Translations under genes and position numbers: made by a program | The notes under the pieces: model-generated | Seen by the model: the letters and a program-made list of their open reading frames with translations, nothing else | The model's database searches: none | Told to the model about the DNA's origin: nothing | Assembly: GCF_028389875.1 (NCBI RefSeq) | Contig: NC_084702.1 | Span: 68,793,582-68,857,581 of the forward strand | Length of the DNA: 64,000 nucleotides | From: Rhea pennata | Lineage: Eukaryota; Chordata; Aves; Rheiformes; Rheidae | Direction: 5' to 3' | Shown: positions 1 to 23,370 of the stretch, piece after piece | Numbering within the stretch: the first letter of the stretch is position 1 | Layout: the number at the start of each line of letters is the position of its first letter

Positions 1-49
1 TAATACAATAAATTGTTTTTAAACATTGTTCCATCTTACTTTTATACAG

Positions 50-9448
<9,399 letters not shown>

Positions 9449-12400
9449 ACTCCTAAGGAAAATTCTGTGGAAATCTATTACCTACTCATTGATTGGAAAA
9501 ATACTGTATTTGTGATATATCACTGAACTGGAAAAGACCATTTCCATTTAAAGAGAGAATATGAAGGAACAACTATATTTTGGAAGTGCACCTGTATGAT
9601 AAATCTACGACTTATGTCAAGATTATTATCTTATGTTGTAGATACTGTTATGCATCAATGTGGGCTTTTGTGTCATGACCAAAAGGAGAAAACTAATCAA
9701 TTAAATTACTACAGAATAAACTTGATAAATGTACATAAGGCTCAACTTGAATTGTAACATGTAAGTTTTAGGAAGAGGATTTTTTTGGAAGGATTTTTTT
9801 TTCTAAATAGATGTTGTGAGAGCATCTTAATGCAGCCAAAGTGCAGTTATATCAACACTTTCTAAAATTTTTCTATTTGAACTTTATGTCCAGAATCTAG
9901 TGAATTAAATTAAGGCTTTTTTGTTTTTTTTGGCTTCAGCAGCCTTTGAATCAGATCCTTTATAAGCAGAAAATTTGAATGTCTGGCTGTTCTTCATAAA
10001 ATGTGCTGGCATAAATTTTGGAGCAATATGTACCAATCATGAAAGGTAATTTTTATTTTCCAATGCTATATGCAAATAAATGGTTTTCACATGTGTAAAT
10101 AATTGAATATGGATCTGAGTTTCACTATCATATGAGCGTAAGTGCAATAGCAAGAATACATTATCCTAGGTATGATGCTTGCTTAAGATTTTTACAGGTA
10201 TAAAAGTTGAAAATCTGAGCACATTAATGGTTTTGTAGCTGTAAAAGAAATGTAATGTGAAAATTGAATTAAATGCTGAAACTTTACAATTTGCACATGT
10301 TTCAGGCACGGTTTAAAATTTTACGAGTATTTCTTTAGAAGAAGGGAACTATATAGCATGACTAGATTTGTAAACACTTTTAGTGTCACAACTGCACTGG
10401 TTGCATTACATATCTGTTTTTAAGGTGCCTGTATTTTACAGTAAATCATCGCAAAAAGAATAAATGCTTATTCGTTTAAATGCCATTCAAAAATGCCAAT
10501 TATTAGTGACATAAAATGTTTTAAATTAATTTCAGTGGTGTAGATATATTTTTAAACTGCAATTAACTGAATGAATTTTCAAATTTAATCATAAGGTAAA
10601 AGATGTAGTCATACTCATGATACCTTGGGAAATTTGATTAACTTAAAATGTTGCTTTATAGCAGTTTGTCTTATATTTTTGCTACTTGGGTATTTTATTA
10701 TGTGTTTATTGCAAAGTGATGTTGAAAATTGAAAGCATAGTTTCTGTCTGTCTCTCTCTCTCTCTCTCCTTTCTTTCTTTCTTTCTTTCTTAATCATACT
10801 TAGAAGATAGGCAGCCCTTTAAGCAGCTAGGAATGGGTTATTCTGGAAATTTTCATAAATGAGGTGTTCTGCTAATTCTAGTCTTTGCTTTTTGAAGCAG
10901 ATGTTAACGGGATTCTATCTACCTCCTCTGATTTAGTACATCAGTGGTATTTAGTATGGTAGTGCTATCTGTAGGATATTGATCTGCCTATTTTAGAGCA
11001 CTGAGTTGTTACTATGAAGCAGAAAAAGTAATCTACTTGTGTAGAAGTAATTGTATTAATAAATGGGGAGACATTAAACAACTGTCAGTTCTGTTCTTAG
11101 GTGAATACAGTGAATGACAGCTGTGCCCATGTTTGTCCAAGCACATGTAATTTCCAAAATATCTGCAAGAGGTGACTTTTCTAGTTTGGGGTTTTTTGAT
11201 TATTTGAAAAGTTTTATCAAAATATCAGGGCTGCATCATGGACTGGAAGTTGAGAAAATGGGAGACATTTTTATGCAGGCTGATCTTTAGCAACATTATG
11301 TTAACACATTAATTTATATTAGATATATTTAGAAAAAAATATCCTTAATTCAGCCTTAACTGAATTGGTTTACTCAGTTTATGTATATTCTTGGACATCC
11401 ATGTGAATGTACCTAGACTTGATATCTGTAAGTTTTAACAATGGAAATACTTCACTTGCTTGCCCAAAAGCTTCTTTGTAAGATTCTTCAGATGAAGTAA
11501 GGTGCCAGTTCTTCATTTAACACCTGAAATGTCTCTACAATGGGATCTAATTCAGTGCTGATGGATCATCACAGAAGGAATGTTTGTTTTTCTGAATGCG
11601 TAGGAACACCTAAGTGCTGTTGACTTCAGAGAGTTGGATGGAGCCTTAGTGGGGCCTCATTTCTGCTCTCAGAAATAAGTGGAATGGTTGCTAACAGAAT
11701 TTTCAATGGAAACTTGGGTAGGATTTTATGTGCGAAAGCTAGCTAGTCCCTGCTGTAAGCTCTCTGTATAATTCTCTTTGCGTATGGTAATGTATGGCAG
11801 TGGAATTTCAGTTACTAATGCAGAAATTCCTGCCTATGTGGGGTGGGAACCTACTGGCCTTTTTTTGATGTTGCAGTGCAGTAATGAAATAACCAGTGGC
11901 TCCCAGCATGGGCAGCAGAGCCCCTAAAATCTCTCAGGATGTCTCTGCTGGATAGTGCTGGGAGTTCCCAAATGTCACAAGCTCCCTGGATGCTGGAGTT
12001 TAACTTAGGAATTGATAGTGAAGCCAGAGTTTTGCCTATAGTGTTCAGTGCTGACTAACAGTTACCCTTGCTCTAAATAAGTGCAATCTAGTAGGCTAAT
12101 TAATCTAGTGTGTTTAAAAAATAATTGTGAGTTATTGTGAATATAAATCTGGAAGATTTTCAAAAAGGAAATAGAGGGCAAAACTATAAAAGAACATTGG
12201 AGAAATAGAGGGTTTGCTTGCACATCATTTGCTGTGTACTTTATCTAGTTTTAAACTAGTTTTTTTACTGCTTGTATAAATAATGGGGAACTTGCTTAGA
12301 GGCTAAATGCCTGAGGATTTACCCCACTTCACAGCCAGACTGTGGTAACTCTTGCTGAGTTCTTTGCTGCTGTAGCTCTACTCTTAACAGTACCTCAGCT

Positions 12401-14475
12401 TAAAAAATAAATAGCTATTACATGTTCAAGGAGAGGCTGCACTATGGACTAATGTTACTGCAACACATTTGATGCTCCAGATTAGATGATATAAAATATA
12501 ACTGCCTTGCAACTGTGCTTTTGGAAACTGAATGTTAGTGTATTTATTCTGCCAGTATATGGTCATATTTATTTGTAACTAAAAAGTAAGTTATTTTTCT
12601 TTATAATTTCACTTCTTGAGTTACTGAACAGTTCGGGTATACTTCCATTTTATCATCGTTATCACACTGTTTCCTCTTAAGCTGTGAACACACAAAACAA
12701 AAGGAAACCCCGGGCTTAATACAAATGTTTAAATGTTGTCATATCAAGTATTTTAACCAGTGCAGAGAACCCATAAAAATTGTAATGAACTTTTCAAAGT
12801 GAGAACGAAAATGGTAGCTGCTTTAGTAATGTCGGTGCAGAGCGAGTTTCTTAAAATTATGGGTGGCAAAAAGCTATAGTCAAATTTAACAGTTCCTGCT
12901 AGATTTGGAGTTCTGTGTTTTCAGGCATTTAAAAATATACATATTCCAATCTATCTATTGGAAAATGAGTCCCTTGCACTTTACTTAAGTGAGGTGCAGC
13001 TCTCAGCAGTGAAATGTGGGAGTCTCTATATGAGGGAGTATAGTATGAGTAAAAGATGTTGAAGCTTCTTTTTGCTGTGTGCTGGTAGTGACACTTTGGG
13101 AGAGCTGTGAGGTATTTTATCATTTAGGTACGATAACGTGTTAAAAAACAGCCAACTTTATACTGTTGTAAATGACACTACTGAATTAATCACAGTATGT
13201 AATCTGCCTTTGTTTTGCAATCAAACACTTGTAAATTAAGTTATTGCTAACAGTGTTAATAGGAATGAGGGAAAGCTGCTGTCTTTTCAATATTTGTTCT
13301 TACTAACCATGACAATGATTTTTATATATGAAGGATTTAAAAAATTGGTTACTCTGATTTACTCTAAGGATAATTTGTACTTTATTAAATTTATCTTGGA
13401 ATAATGTAATTGTTACATGAAAAAATACATTATTTTGTTCCAGTTTTCATTGTTGTTAATTGCTTGCAAATTGAGGGGCATTTAGAATACCAAATAGAGA
13501 TTACTTTATGAAGTAAGAATTTTTATGAGATTTCGTAAAGAAATCTGACATATTCATGACAGTCAAATGTATACATTTTAATCATTAACAAAATCATTAT
13601 TTGTGGTATATATTGTTTCCTAACTTATATTTTTTCTTCGAAATTCAGAAAATGATTAATTTTTATAGAGTAATTTATTTGTAAAACTTAAACTTTGAGA
13701 TTGTTTCTTTTTCCTCTCTAACAAACTCTGCAGGTAAAGGTACAGTTTCACAGCAGTTCTCTGCTAATATTAGCTGTGCCTCTAATTGAGTAATCTAGTC
13801 TGAAATTAAGACACTCCTACACTATTTTGTTATGTTAATAGAAACCTAGCATTCCCAGCAAAATAGCACTTTGAACTAGATCCCCTGTTCATGTATTAAT
13901 TGCTATCATTGATTATGTTACATTAGCCCAGTCAGATTTATTCTTGTTTCTATTAAAATGCACTAGAATGTATTTCTCAGCATGCTTAAAAATTTATCTT
14001 TTTGTATGTCAGTTGTAATGGTCAGGCAATAATAATATGCACCTTCAGTTATTTCTTCAGGATGATGTTATATTTGGCATATTCCTGTAAATTGTAACAG
14101 TTTGAGAGTGATAGCTTAGCATTTCTCTCAAATTCTGTACAAATTCTTTATTTTCTGTAGAAACACCTGAAATTACTATGGAAGTATACGGAAGATAAGG
14201 GAATTTATTTGTAACTATAGGTTTAGTAATAGAACTTCATTCTCCAGTGTGTATCAAGGACAGTCTGTAGGAGTGCTGCTGATGGATAGACTAGCTTCTT
14301 TTGCCTTATGATACAAGTATGTCTTTGCATAATACTTTGTTTTGAAATTCACTGAGTTACAAATTTTTCTGTATAGTGTTCTAAATTATTGATGTACTGG
14401 ATATATTTTTGAAATGTATGTTTAAATATCTAGTAAAGGAGTTGGCATGAAATAAATCATTTCTGCAATACGTTT
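9449..14475 (+). other. LMBRD2: Probable long 3' UTR of LMBRD2
   Basis: About 5 kb of uniformly AT-rich sequence with no coding exon and no recognised transposon follows the stop codon. Possible poly(A) signals AATAAA lie at 9715, 10075, 10459, 11058 and 14451. The last is followed by a T/GT-rich stretch (TTTTTCTCTGGTGTATTTTAG), and base composition changes sharply about 160 bases later. The end at about 14,475 is inferred; several shorter UTR forms are equally possible. Confidence 0.5.
10743..10791 (+). repeat. (CT)n/(CTTT)n microsatellite
   Basis: A compound pyrimidine microsatellite: TCTG units, then about eight TC units, then five CTTT units. It lies in the probable LMBRD2 3' UTR, so transcripts would carry a pyrimidine tract here. 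Confidence 0.85.
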
Positions 14476-14639
14476 TTCTCTGGTGTATTTTAGACATTCA
14501 GACTTCTCTGAAATGTTTTTGATACTAATCTTTCAGAGAAATTCAACCTATTTCTTCTTTTTCCTGGCAGAAATCAGAAGTTAAGTTTGGAAGATAATTC
14601 AGCAATGTTTTGGTCTCCTTTTTGCGTCTTATGTAAAAC

Positions 14640-15010
14640 AGATTGAAAAAGAGAAGCCGAGAGGAAACCTGCCTCCCCAGGCGTTTCCCTGTTGGAGCAG
14701 GGACGCGGAGCTGCGCTTTGGGCCGGTGCCTCTCTGACGGCGGGGTACGCGTTGTGCGAACGGGAGAAGGCAGAGCAGCGCTGGAGGCCTTGCTGGAGAT
14801 GGACACTTCCCACGGCACCTGGGGAGAACCCCGTGAGGAACCGGTGTGCGCGTCCGTGGCTGACTAGGTCCCGGTATCTTGGGGGGGATAAGGTTGGACA
14901 GAGGGCATGGCTGCTGTGCACCTCCTTCCTTTTCCAAAAGCAGTTGGACTGCAACTGGGACAGAGTTCCCTCTAGGTGCGGTCAGGGGCAATGGAGGCGA
15001 GAGACTGTTC
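14640..15010. promoter_or_regulatory. Small CpG-rich patch downstream of LMBRD2
   Basis: Roughly 20 CpG dinucleotides occur in under 400 bases (for example GACGCGGAGCTGCGC and GTGCGCGTCCGTGG), flanked on both sides by AT-rich, CpG-poor DNA. Short frames cross it on both strands but none resembles a known protein. It may be a small CpG island or a GC-rich insertion; see the A-tract at 15,126. Confidence 0.45.
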
Positions 15011-15125
15011 CCATTACAGCTGTGAAGGGACAGGCAAAAGTGAACAGGGAGTAGGGAATAAACTGTCTTTTTTGTGTGCTTATCATTTTGGTGCCCTCTA
15101 TCTCTTGAAGGTAGAAAATAATAGT

Positions 15126-15144
15126 AAAAAAAAAAAAAAAAAAA
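15126..15144 (+). repeat. A-tract after the CpG-rich patch
   Basis: About 19 A, continuing as A-rich GAGAAATTAAGAAAAG. An AATAAA lies about 70 bases upstream (around 15,057), an arrangement seen at the ends of retroposed transcripts. Confidence 0.7.
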
Positions 15145-18100
15145 GAGAAATTAAGAAAAGAAAATGTATTTTAAAATATGTTATCCTCTCTATACAGTTA
15201 CCATGGTAGGACAAGAGTGGTTTGGGTTTTTTCTTTTGTTCTTTCTGATGAGGTGTTATTTCTCTTAAGGTAAAGAATCATCTGCTGGATGTAGTAGGTA
15301 GAAACGTTATATCTCAGAACAGGTAATAGTTAATCTTTCTAGCACATCAGAATATTTCTAACAGTTGAGTGGATGACTGCTGTATATGATTTGTTGTTGC
15401 TTTCTGCCATGCTATACTTAAGAGCAGCTGCAGATTAAGTAACTTGTAGAAAACATTGCGCACTCAAGACCACTGGTCTTTGCCATCACTGTAGTAGGAA
15501 TGACTCAAAACTTTGATAAAGACCTTTCTTGGCACACCCTTCTAGAACAGCCATCCATGCTTCCTCCCTGTTCTTGCTGCACTACAAGTGCCTTTTATCT
15601 AGATCTTTTTGGTAGGCATTTTTATATATGTGGTTTCAGAAACAGCTTAGTAAATGAATGATGCATGTAGATGTTCACAGAGATCAGTAACAAAGCTCAG
15701 TGGAACAAGCTGAGCCATCTCATGTATTATCATAATCCAGTATGTAGCATTATTTTATTGACAGAAGAAGAGAGAGGAGTAGCAAAGTGGTCTGTTGTGC
15801 ATGGTTTTGGTTACACCTCCCTCCCCCCCCCCCCCCCCCCCCGACAATTTGGTTGTTGAAGTGATTCACTTCAACATAGTTAACTAACCACATACTTTCT
15901 CCAGACTTACTGTGATAAGTAGCTATTGGTACTAAGCATTAGAGCATTAGAGTTCAGAGGATGGTAACGGCCCTGTATTGAACTTTAGAGTATTCATTGT
16001 TTCAGATGTGTATTTTTGAGAGATGTTCAACTTTTGGTTAGTCTTCAGTCATTGCTAATGCAACTACCTTATATGCTCAGTGAATTTTTTTTTTTTTTTT
16101 AATAGCATTTGATTATTCAGCTGCAAATTATCTGGGTTGTGGATTAATTTTGCTTTGCCCTTCTCACTTCACCTCTGCCTGCACTGTGCCACAGTGTGCC
16201 TGACGGTGTTGCTTGTTCATCCCAGGCTCTGCTCTGCATACTGTGATAAAAATCTTGCCCCATTTTTCTCATAAACATGTCATATCTTTTGCATCATCTT
16301 GTCATGCTTTGGTTCATTACACAACACTGCTTTCATTTTTTTGAGAGATCTGTCAAGAAGCCAAAGTTGGTCATGGCCAGATTGGGACTGGAAGTGACAA
16401 TTTTTCACTTGAGGTCAGGTGGACCTGAGCTCCAACAAAAAACTCTGTTTGGAATCAGAGGGCAGGTATTAGAGTGGTTTTATGAATGTGGGTTACAAAT
16501 AAACACTTTTTAAAAGTTCTTGTGTTACTTCCACAAAAAGAGCTTATCTTGTTAAACGTCTATGTTTGAGTAGCTCAGTCAACATAAAATCAAAGGGGTA
16601 ACTGAGATAGTGCCTGGGCATGCTCTGTGGAAACCTGCTACACCTTAGAAATTCAAGTGAATGTTTATAGTTAAGCAATTCACAGTCAAATGCACAAATG
16701 ATTTCCAAAGATTAGGAAAGGTCATCTATTCTAAGTAGACTTCACAGAGGTAGGACCCTGCTCAGAAGTTTTATTACATGTTCTGTGCTAGTGTCCCTTG
16801 GACACTAGCTCCTTTCATAAGCACTAGTACTCCTCTAAAGAACACCTAGCTTGTTCATTTGTTTTGCTTTGTTTCTGTGCTTGAGAGGAGGTGGGTTTTA
16901 AACACCTGGGAATCGAGAGGAAGACGCAAAAGAAGCGCACCACTCCACGACATGTTTCAATGAGCAAGCAACACCAGCTCGCACAGGTTTCACAAACAAC
17001 TAGCAAGGCTATTGCAAGAGGCTATCGCTGGAAGGCAGCACAGCACGGTCTCAATTCAGAATCTGCATTGGGCAAGCCATCAAGGCAGCTTGTACTGTAG
17101 CAGGGGGAGAGGAATGAGCCAAGGTGAACCAAGGACAGAGAGAGCGGACAAAGAGGAAGTGGTTTGGGAGAAAGAGCAATGCGTAGGAGAGGGTTGGAGT
17201 GGCGGTGATGAGCAAAGTGTGAGGTCTGCCTACTCCCTCGGTAAGTTTACAACCTTTGCTGCTCACAGCCTCACCTAGAGTTTTCTGTAGGAAGTCTGAT
17301 AGTAACATGCTGACAGCCAGTCTAGAAATGCCACTTAGGGACAACTAAAAGCCTGTACTGGGCTGGATATGCTGCAAACACACTGCAGCTTTTGCCCTTC
17401 TTTAGGCATCTAACCTAAGCATTGCTCAAGGACTGAAGCTAAGAGACAAGCTCCCTACACAGTAAGAAGAGGGAGGTAGGTGGGTTTGGGGTGGGGGCAG
17501 AGAGAAAGCACATGCTGTTCAGAGCACCAAAGTAAAACATCTCAAGTGTGTTACATCAACTCACAGGGACAGTTTCAGCAGTGGATTGGGAGGACAGGCA
17601 GTTGGAATCAGACTTCTTAGATTAAGGCATAAAGCATCTGTATAAAACACTCCAGATGTTGTCAGCTCTGTGCAATACACTGCAGAGAGTATGCAGGTTT
17701 AGATGATGGCATATTATAAAGGGACAGCCAAAGCTGTACAGAGGAACAAGCCTGTAACCTGTGGGCTCAGGGGTGCTGGTGGGCATGCAGCTGAGTTCCA
17801 CAAAGGTCAGAGCCCCCGTCAGAGGGAGGAAAGCAGCATGAATTTTGGTCAGTGCTTCGTCTTCTGCCAGTTCTGAGTAGACTGGAATAGAGGTGGAGCT
17901 AAAAATAAATAAAGGCTCAGAAGCACTTCCACGAAGTCAAACAAACTTGCTTCCTCTTTAAGCAGACATTACTCTGCTGAAATGCTGCTAGAATGGAATC
18001 AAATGTTCAATCACTGTGTATCAAGAACAGTGCATATTCTTTTCAACAAGTGAACATCATAAAATGCAAAAATTAAAAAAGCAAAACAAAACACTACTAC

Positions 18101-21100
18101 TTCTTGATTAGAAAAAAAAATCGGTGTCTTTAACACTGAAATTACACTTACTAGGTTGAGTTACTTTGAGAGCATCCTTAAACAGAAGGAGCATGTATCT
18201 TGTTTCAGCAGCCTCCTTGACAGCCGTTTGTATGACTGGCCTACTTAAAGGCTGCCTCTTCCATCCTGCACCACAGCACACTCTTCAGGACTACTTATCA
18301 CTTTGCTCTTGACAACAGGAAACCATGTGTTGCTTTTCAAGAGACCGGAGTTACAAGATAAGCATCGCGGAGTGCCTGAAATAGCCTCATCATTCAAGTA
18401 AAGCAAAGTCCTCCCTCACAGGAAATCATGGGCAGTCTTGAAAAGTTCTAGAGAACAGATCATGCTAGTAAACCAAAAAAAGAAAAAAACTAGCCCAAGC
18501 ACTTAACAAGCTTGCTCTTCCTGTTAGCCCCAAAATCACCAAATTTCTGAGCTGAGTCCAATGATGCTTTCATCTTCCTGATCTACTGAAAAGCCTATCC
18601 CCAGAGCAATCTCCAGTTTTTACAATGGCTCTATAGCAATATTTGAGGAAGGCTCTGGAGCAGAATTCATCATAAGGCTCAAGATGACTTCTACCCCGCA
18701 GACCTTCAATAGCGAAGGGCTGGACTGAGCTCTTAGCAGTGGCAGGAAGAGTTCATTGTTTTTAACAGTGATATTCTGGGAACTGCTGGATGTCAGGATT
18801 CCCTAGCTCAACAATTTGTCTCTTTCCAGAAAATTTCTGCATTAGAAAAGTCACTGAGGAAGGGCTAGAAAATTAAGAAATTTCAACTGCTGTGTAAACA
18901 TTGCAAATGAAATTTTAGGTCACCTAACTTGTCACCTAACAATTTTCCCAGTGCAATTCTGACTGTACAGTTGAACGTTAAAGCAGGGGACTGAAGACTC
19001 ACCCCTACTCAGAGGAGAATGCCGACGCTGTTGACCAGGGATATTCCAACCAGAAATCCAACACCTTGAGGCTGATGTGACACCATCTCCTCATACCATC
19101 TAAATAAGTGAAACACGGCATTTTGCACTTCCTCTTGTTTCCATATTTCTCAGTTTGGGTGTTAGCTCTACTTCAGAGCATTTGCCATCAACTGAGGACT
19201 ACACTGACTCTTCTGAATATTGTGCCCAAAACGTTTTGTATTTGTTTGAAAGAACAAGGTCCACTGTGGAAGTCCCTGGACTTAAAGTACTACAAAACCT
19301 AATTCTATGCTTTTGTTTACCTAAAATTGTTTTATCTTGCAGCAGCAGCTTTGCTTAGGCTCAATATGCTTAAGAACATGCATAAGGGGGAGAGAACTTC
19401 TGTTGAGTAACTTTTACAATCTTACTTTGATATTCAAATTCTAATATTTAAAAAGCCGTTATCTAGGACCATGAGGAATGCTAGTGGTCTTTTCAAATAA
19501 TCCAAACTCCTTAAAGAATTGTGCACAGAAATCACTAAGACTGGGTACGTGCCCTCCACAAACTCTTCCATGTAGCTGGCAAAACCTTTTTCACATTCAT
19601 CAGTTGAGTCCTGGCCACCAGTGAACTTTGAGCCTCAGTAGGTTTTGGGCTACTCCTGTTTTAACTGAAATAATGTCTACATTTTTTTTAAGGGAAGATA
19701 TTTTTAACATATTATCTTTAACTCAACCTTCATTTCTTTTTCCTTTGGACTCTTTGGAGACTAAAATCAACCTTTTCTTCAAAACTGAGCCCCACTGAGG
19801 AGTGAGTAACACCTGCCTTTTCAGAGTCCTGTGGCAAAAGGAGGCAGAGTTCAGTGTTTATTCTGATTGGATCCAAGCCGTGACAGCCAGAGAACACCTG
19901 GATGCCAAGAACCAAAACTCACAGGAAGATCCACTGTTAGAGGGGTGAATCTTATGTCCTCCTCCTCCCAAATTACCCAATTTGTCCCATCACTTTGTCT
20001 CTGAGAAATAGGCACTGATTTGTGCTGTGTAACCGCAAGTCCCCCAAGATCAGCTTGGAGCTCTGATTCTTCCTAGGGTCTTGACCCCCCTTTTTTCCTT
20101 TGGCTAGAGGAGGTCTAGTTCTTTACAGGCAACCAGGCACTGGGGTGATGGTGCAGTCACGAGCATTTACTTGGCATACGAGTAATTCCATATTTCCGTC
20201 AGGACATTGCTGAAGGCAGCAAGTAGTCCCAGGCTTCATCTCTCTTATTCTTTCTTGATGCTAAGTGCTGGTGATGGCTTGACAGGACTATGTTATGTCA
20301 GCAGAGGAAGGGAGTGACATCAGGCTACGTTAGAGGAAGAGCTGGACTCTATACAGGGTGAACGCCACTCAGCAGAGCCTCGCACTCCAGGCAGCTGCAG
20401 TAAGTACTGCACCACTGGCTGCAGCATGGCCCTGTAGCCTCTTCCCTTGGCAGAGGCAGTGAGCGGTGGACTAAATGCTTTTACTAGAGCTTGCAAAGTA
20501 TTTACAGTAGAATTATAACTAGCAATGTAGGATTCATATTATTCTTGTAATTATTTTATTTTGAGAAATGTTAAGTTACCTTCTGGTTTATTTTATTTAT
20601 TTATTTTTTACTTGGCATCATCAAAACAGCCATCTTTGGTGGCATCCGGACCACATGACTATACAAAAACTTGTGAGGTTTCATCCATCAGAAGATAGCA
20701 GCTTCCTCCTGTAGATAACAAACATAACAGATTATGCAATTTCTGGGTAGATAATTGCAAATTCTTGTTCGCATTATCTAGCTTTAAATGCAGGAACAGT
20801 GTATCAGAGAAACATGGGAGTGTTTGTAGTTTAGCTACATGAATAAGCCAGCAAATTACATTTTTCACTAGTGTAAATCCATTTAAGACAATCTGGCCCA
20901 CTTGTTTCTAAAAAAGAACAAGTCTTCATGAAGAAAAAGTGTTTTACAAAGATTTAAGTGCTGTCAAATGCCAGTAGCTCAGAATCGATGCTATAAATTA
21001 CTCTTTTCTGGTTCCTGCTACTGTCGGGTTTGTACTGTGACAGAACTCCAGTCAGCATTGGCATCACTGATGGAGACACACAGTGAGAACTAGTGGTTGC

Positions 21101-23370
21101 CAGATGACTTTAACTTCAGGGAACAGTAGGGTTCCTGAACACCTCATCTCTGTTACACAGGGCTTTATGTGATTAGATGCCGCGCTTGCAGCAGGAACTT
21201 TGCTAGGAAGTGAAATTAAGACTTGACTGATGGAGAAGGTCTTTGAACAAAGGAGGGTCTGTAACTCTTCGTAACTCCATCTGTGGAGCGAGAAAGTATT
21301 GGGAATCCTGTTGCTGTATCTGCACTGATGTGTCTACTTTTCCCTGTTTGGCACAATCTGCAGCATGTGTCAGGACACAGTGTCCCCCTGGCTCCTTCCA
21401 AAACAAGCCATGGAGGTATCAGGACAGGACAGGGTCATGAATCATAACTTGGGAGTAGTGGTCTCCTCTTCCGGTGACATTCCTACCTAACCTGCAGCTG
21501 GATAAGAGGACCTGGATTATGTTTCCATAAAGCTTGTGAGCTTTTTTTTTTTTTTTTTTTTTTTTTTCAGTTAATAAACTAGAAAGCAAACAGAGGGAGA
21601 GCAAAGCTTGCTGAGCTGAAGGCAAGAGCACATCACAAATGCGGAATGTTTCACCACAAGCTGGTAAGGAGACTCTTTACTAGAAATCTGAATAACTGAT
21701 GCTAAATCTACTGAGCCAAAATAAAACATCTTAAACCTGAAAAGCCTCTGTCTTGAGGCCTTGCAAACGCAGTATGAAGCTAATAGCGTGTTACTAGTAA
21801 TGGCAGTACTGTGTTACAAGGCTAGACGGTCACACTTCTCAGCATTTCTTGCCTCTCAGGAAATAAAACATCCTCTCATATTGAGCCCTTCTTTAAATAT
21901 TCAAATTGCAATATGTCCCATGCAAGCCCGCACCTGTCTAGCTGAGCACTCTCCAAAAAAAGAGAGAATCCAGATTTTGCAAGCTTTAGGCATCAGTAGC
22001 TATGAAAGGAACAGTGAAGTAAGTAACAGCTATTTTTTTCTTCAGCATTATTCTGCACTAAGTCAAGTTTTCAGTGCACAAACACATTTCCCAGGACCTT
22101 TCCTAACTCTAGTATTATGCTGCCAGATTGGAGTCAAAGGAGCAAGTCAAGTTGTGCATCATATGTATGTCAAAGGCATGAGGAAATTTTGCTTGCAGCA
22201 TAATCCATTCAACACTATGCCTTCTGCTTCTTCAATGGTTTTCAAAACATGGGAGAAAAAAGAGATGGAACTGTTTTTCCATGGACTTCTTGTTGTGATT
22301 TTTTTTTAAAGGACTTTTAAAGCAGGATCAGTTTGGCTGAAGCCATTAAGACCCACATAACAGGAAAATACAGAAATTTATAGGAAAAGACTTTAACTTG
22401 ATTTCTGAAACTGCTTTATGACAGAAAAAAAATCTTAGGATTTTGATCATGAAAAGGCTTTTAGCAGGAGAAAGAGAAGCACCTTGTCTGCTTCAGCATG
22501 TGGGCTGGCTGGCTGGTGATGCACGTGCAGCACAAGCCACGCAAGAGCCAAAGCACTGAACGTTCTGATGGGCCTGAAACCGTGCTGCCGAAAGCCTTTT
22601 CGAAATTTCAAATGTGTTTTTTTTTTCCTCCTTAATTTACAATGAAAAGCATATCCTGTGAAAGGGAAAGTCTTCTTTTTGTTTCTTCTCCTAATCTGGC
22701 AGTAGACTTTCCCCCCTGCCAGTAACCTCAGAGTGAGAGTCGTAAGAGTTCATGATGTTCACTACAAGTGAACTGGGCTCAGAGCTTCTGTAGCGTCTTA
22801 ACTCGTTATTTAGGTCTGACCTCCTCAGATCACCGCTCTGCTGACAAACCCCAGAGAAAATGGGGTTTGGCAGTTTCTTCTAGTCAGCACTTGTAAAGCC
22901 GCATGAGTTCACAAGCTGCAGCTGGAGGCTCAGGGTTGCTGTTACCCTGCCTCTGTGGTCTGCTTCCTCTCATAGGTGCAGAACAGCCACAGACTGGATG
23001 TCAGTGCGTGATACCTGAAAAAGCAGCCCAACAGCCAAACTACAGGGAGCTAGGAGATAGTGGAGAGGGAAAATGTCTTGATCTTTATGCCCTGTAAATG
23101 CCCTGAGCGAGCTGTGGGCTCAGATCAGAGCTCCAAGATTTGACGGCACATCCCCATGCCTCTGCTGAGCATCACGAATGGCTGCGAGAGCATCCGCAGG
23201 ATCTGGACATGTCAGTCCCTTGGACCTGCTGCCTGAAGGGTGTAAAGGGCACCTGCATGTCTCCGTTGCTTAGACAGGGAACAAAGGCCCTTTTTTTCAG
23301 AGAGGTGCTTTACTGGGGACCTAAAATTTACAGGCATATTAAGGGGCTCAAGTTAAGCAGATCTAACTCA
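15145..23370. other. Gene-free intergenic stretch
   Basis: No exon, RNA gene or intact transposon is recognised. Frames up to 182 codons exist (21,761-22,309) but have no family resemblance and no clear coding bias. A T26 tract lies at 21,542-21,567. Mammals have UGT3A genes in this interval; no UGT signature motif or UGT-like exon was seen on either strand. Confidence 0.6.
15823..15842 (+). repeat. Poly-C tract (20 C)
   Basis: Uninterrupted C run; prone to assembly length error. Confidence 0.85.

Noticed and set aside
14543-15054. Overlapping frames of 74-126 codons on both strands in the CpG-rich patch
   Set aside because: Open frames in several phases at once reflect GC content. No protein family was recognised.
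21761-22309. 182-codon plus-strand frame in the LMBRD2-CAPSL interval
   Set aside because: No family resemblance, composition like random translation, no splice or promoter context. A single frame of this length is expected by chance in 64 kb.
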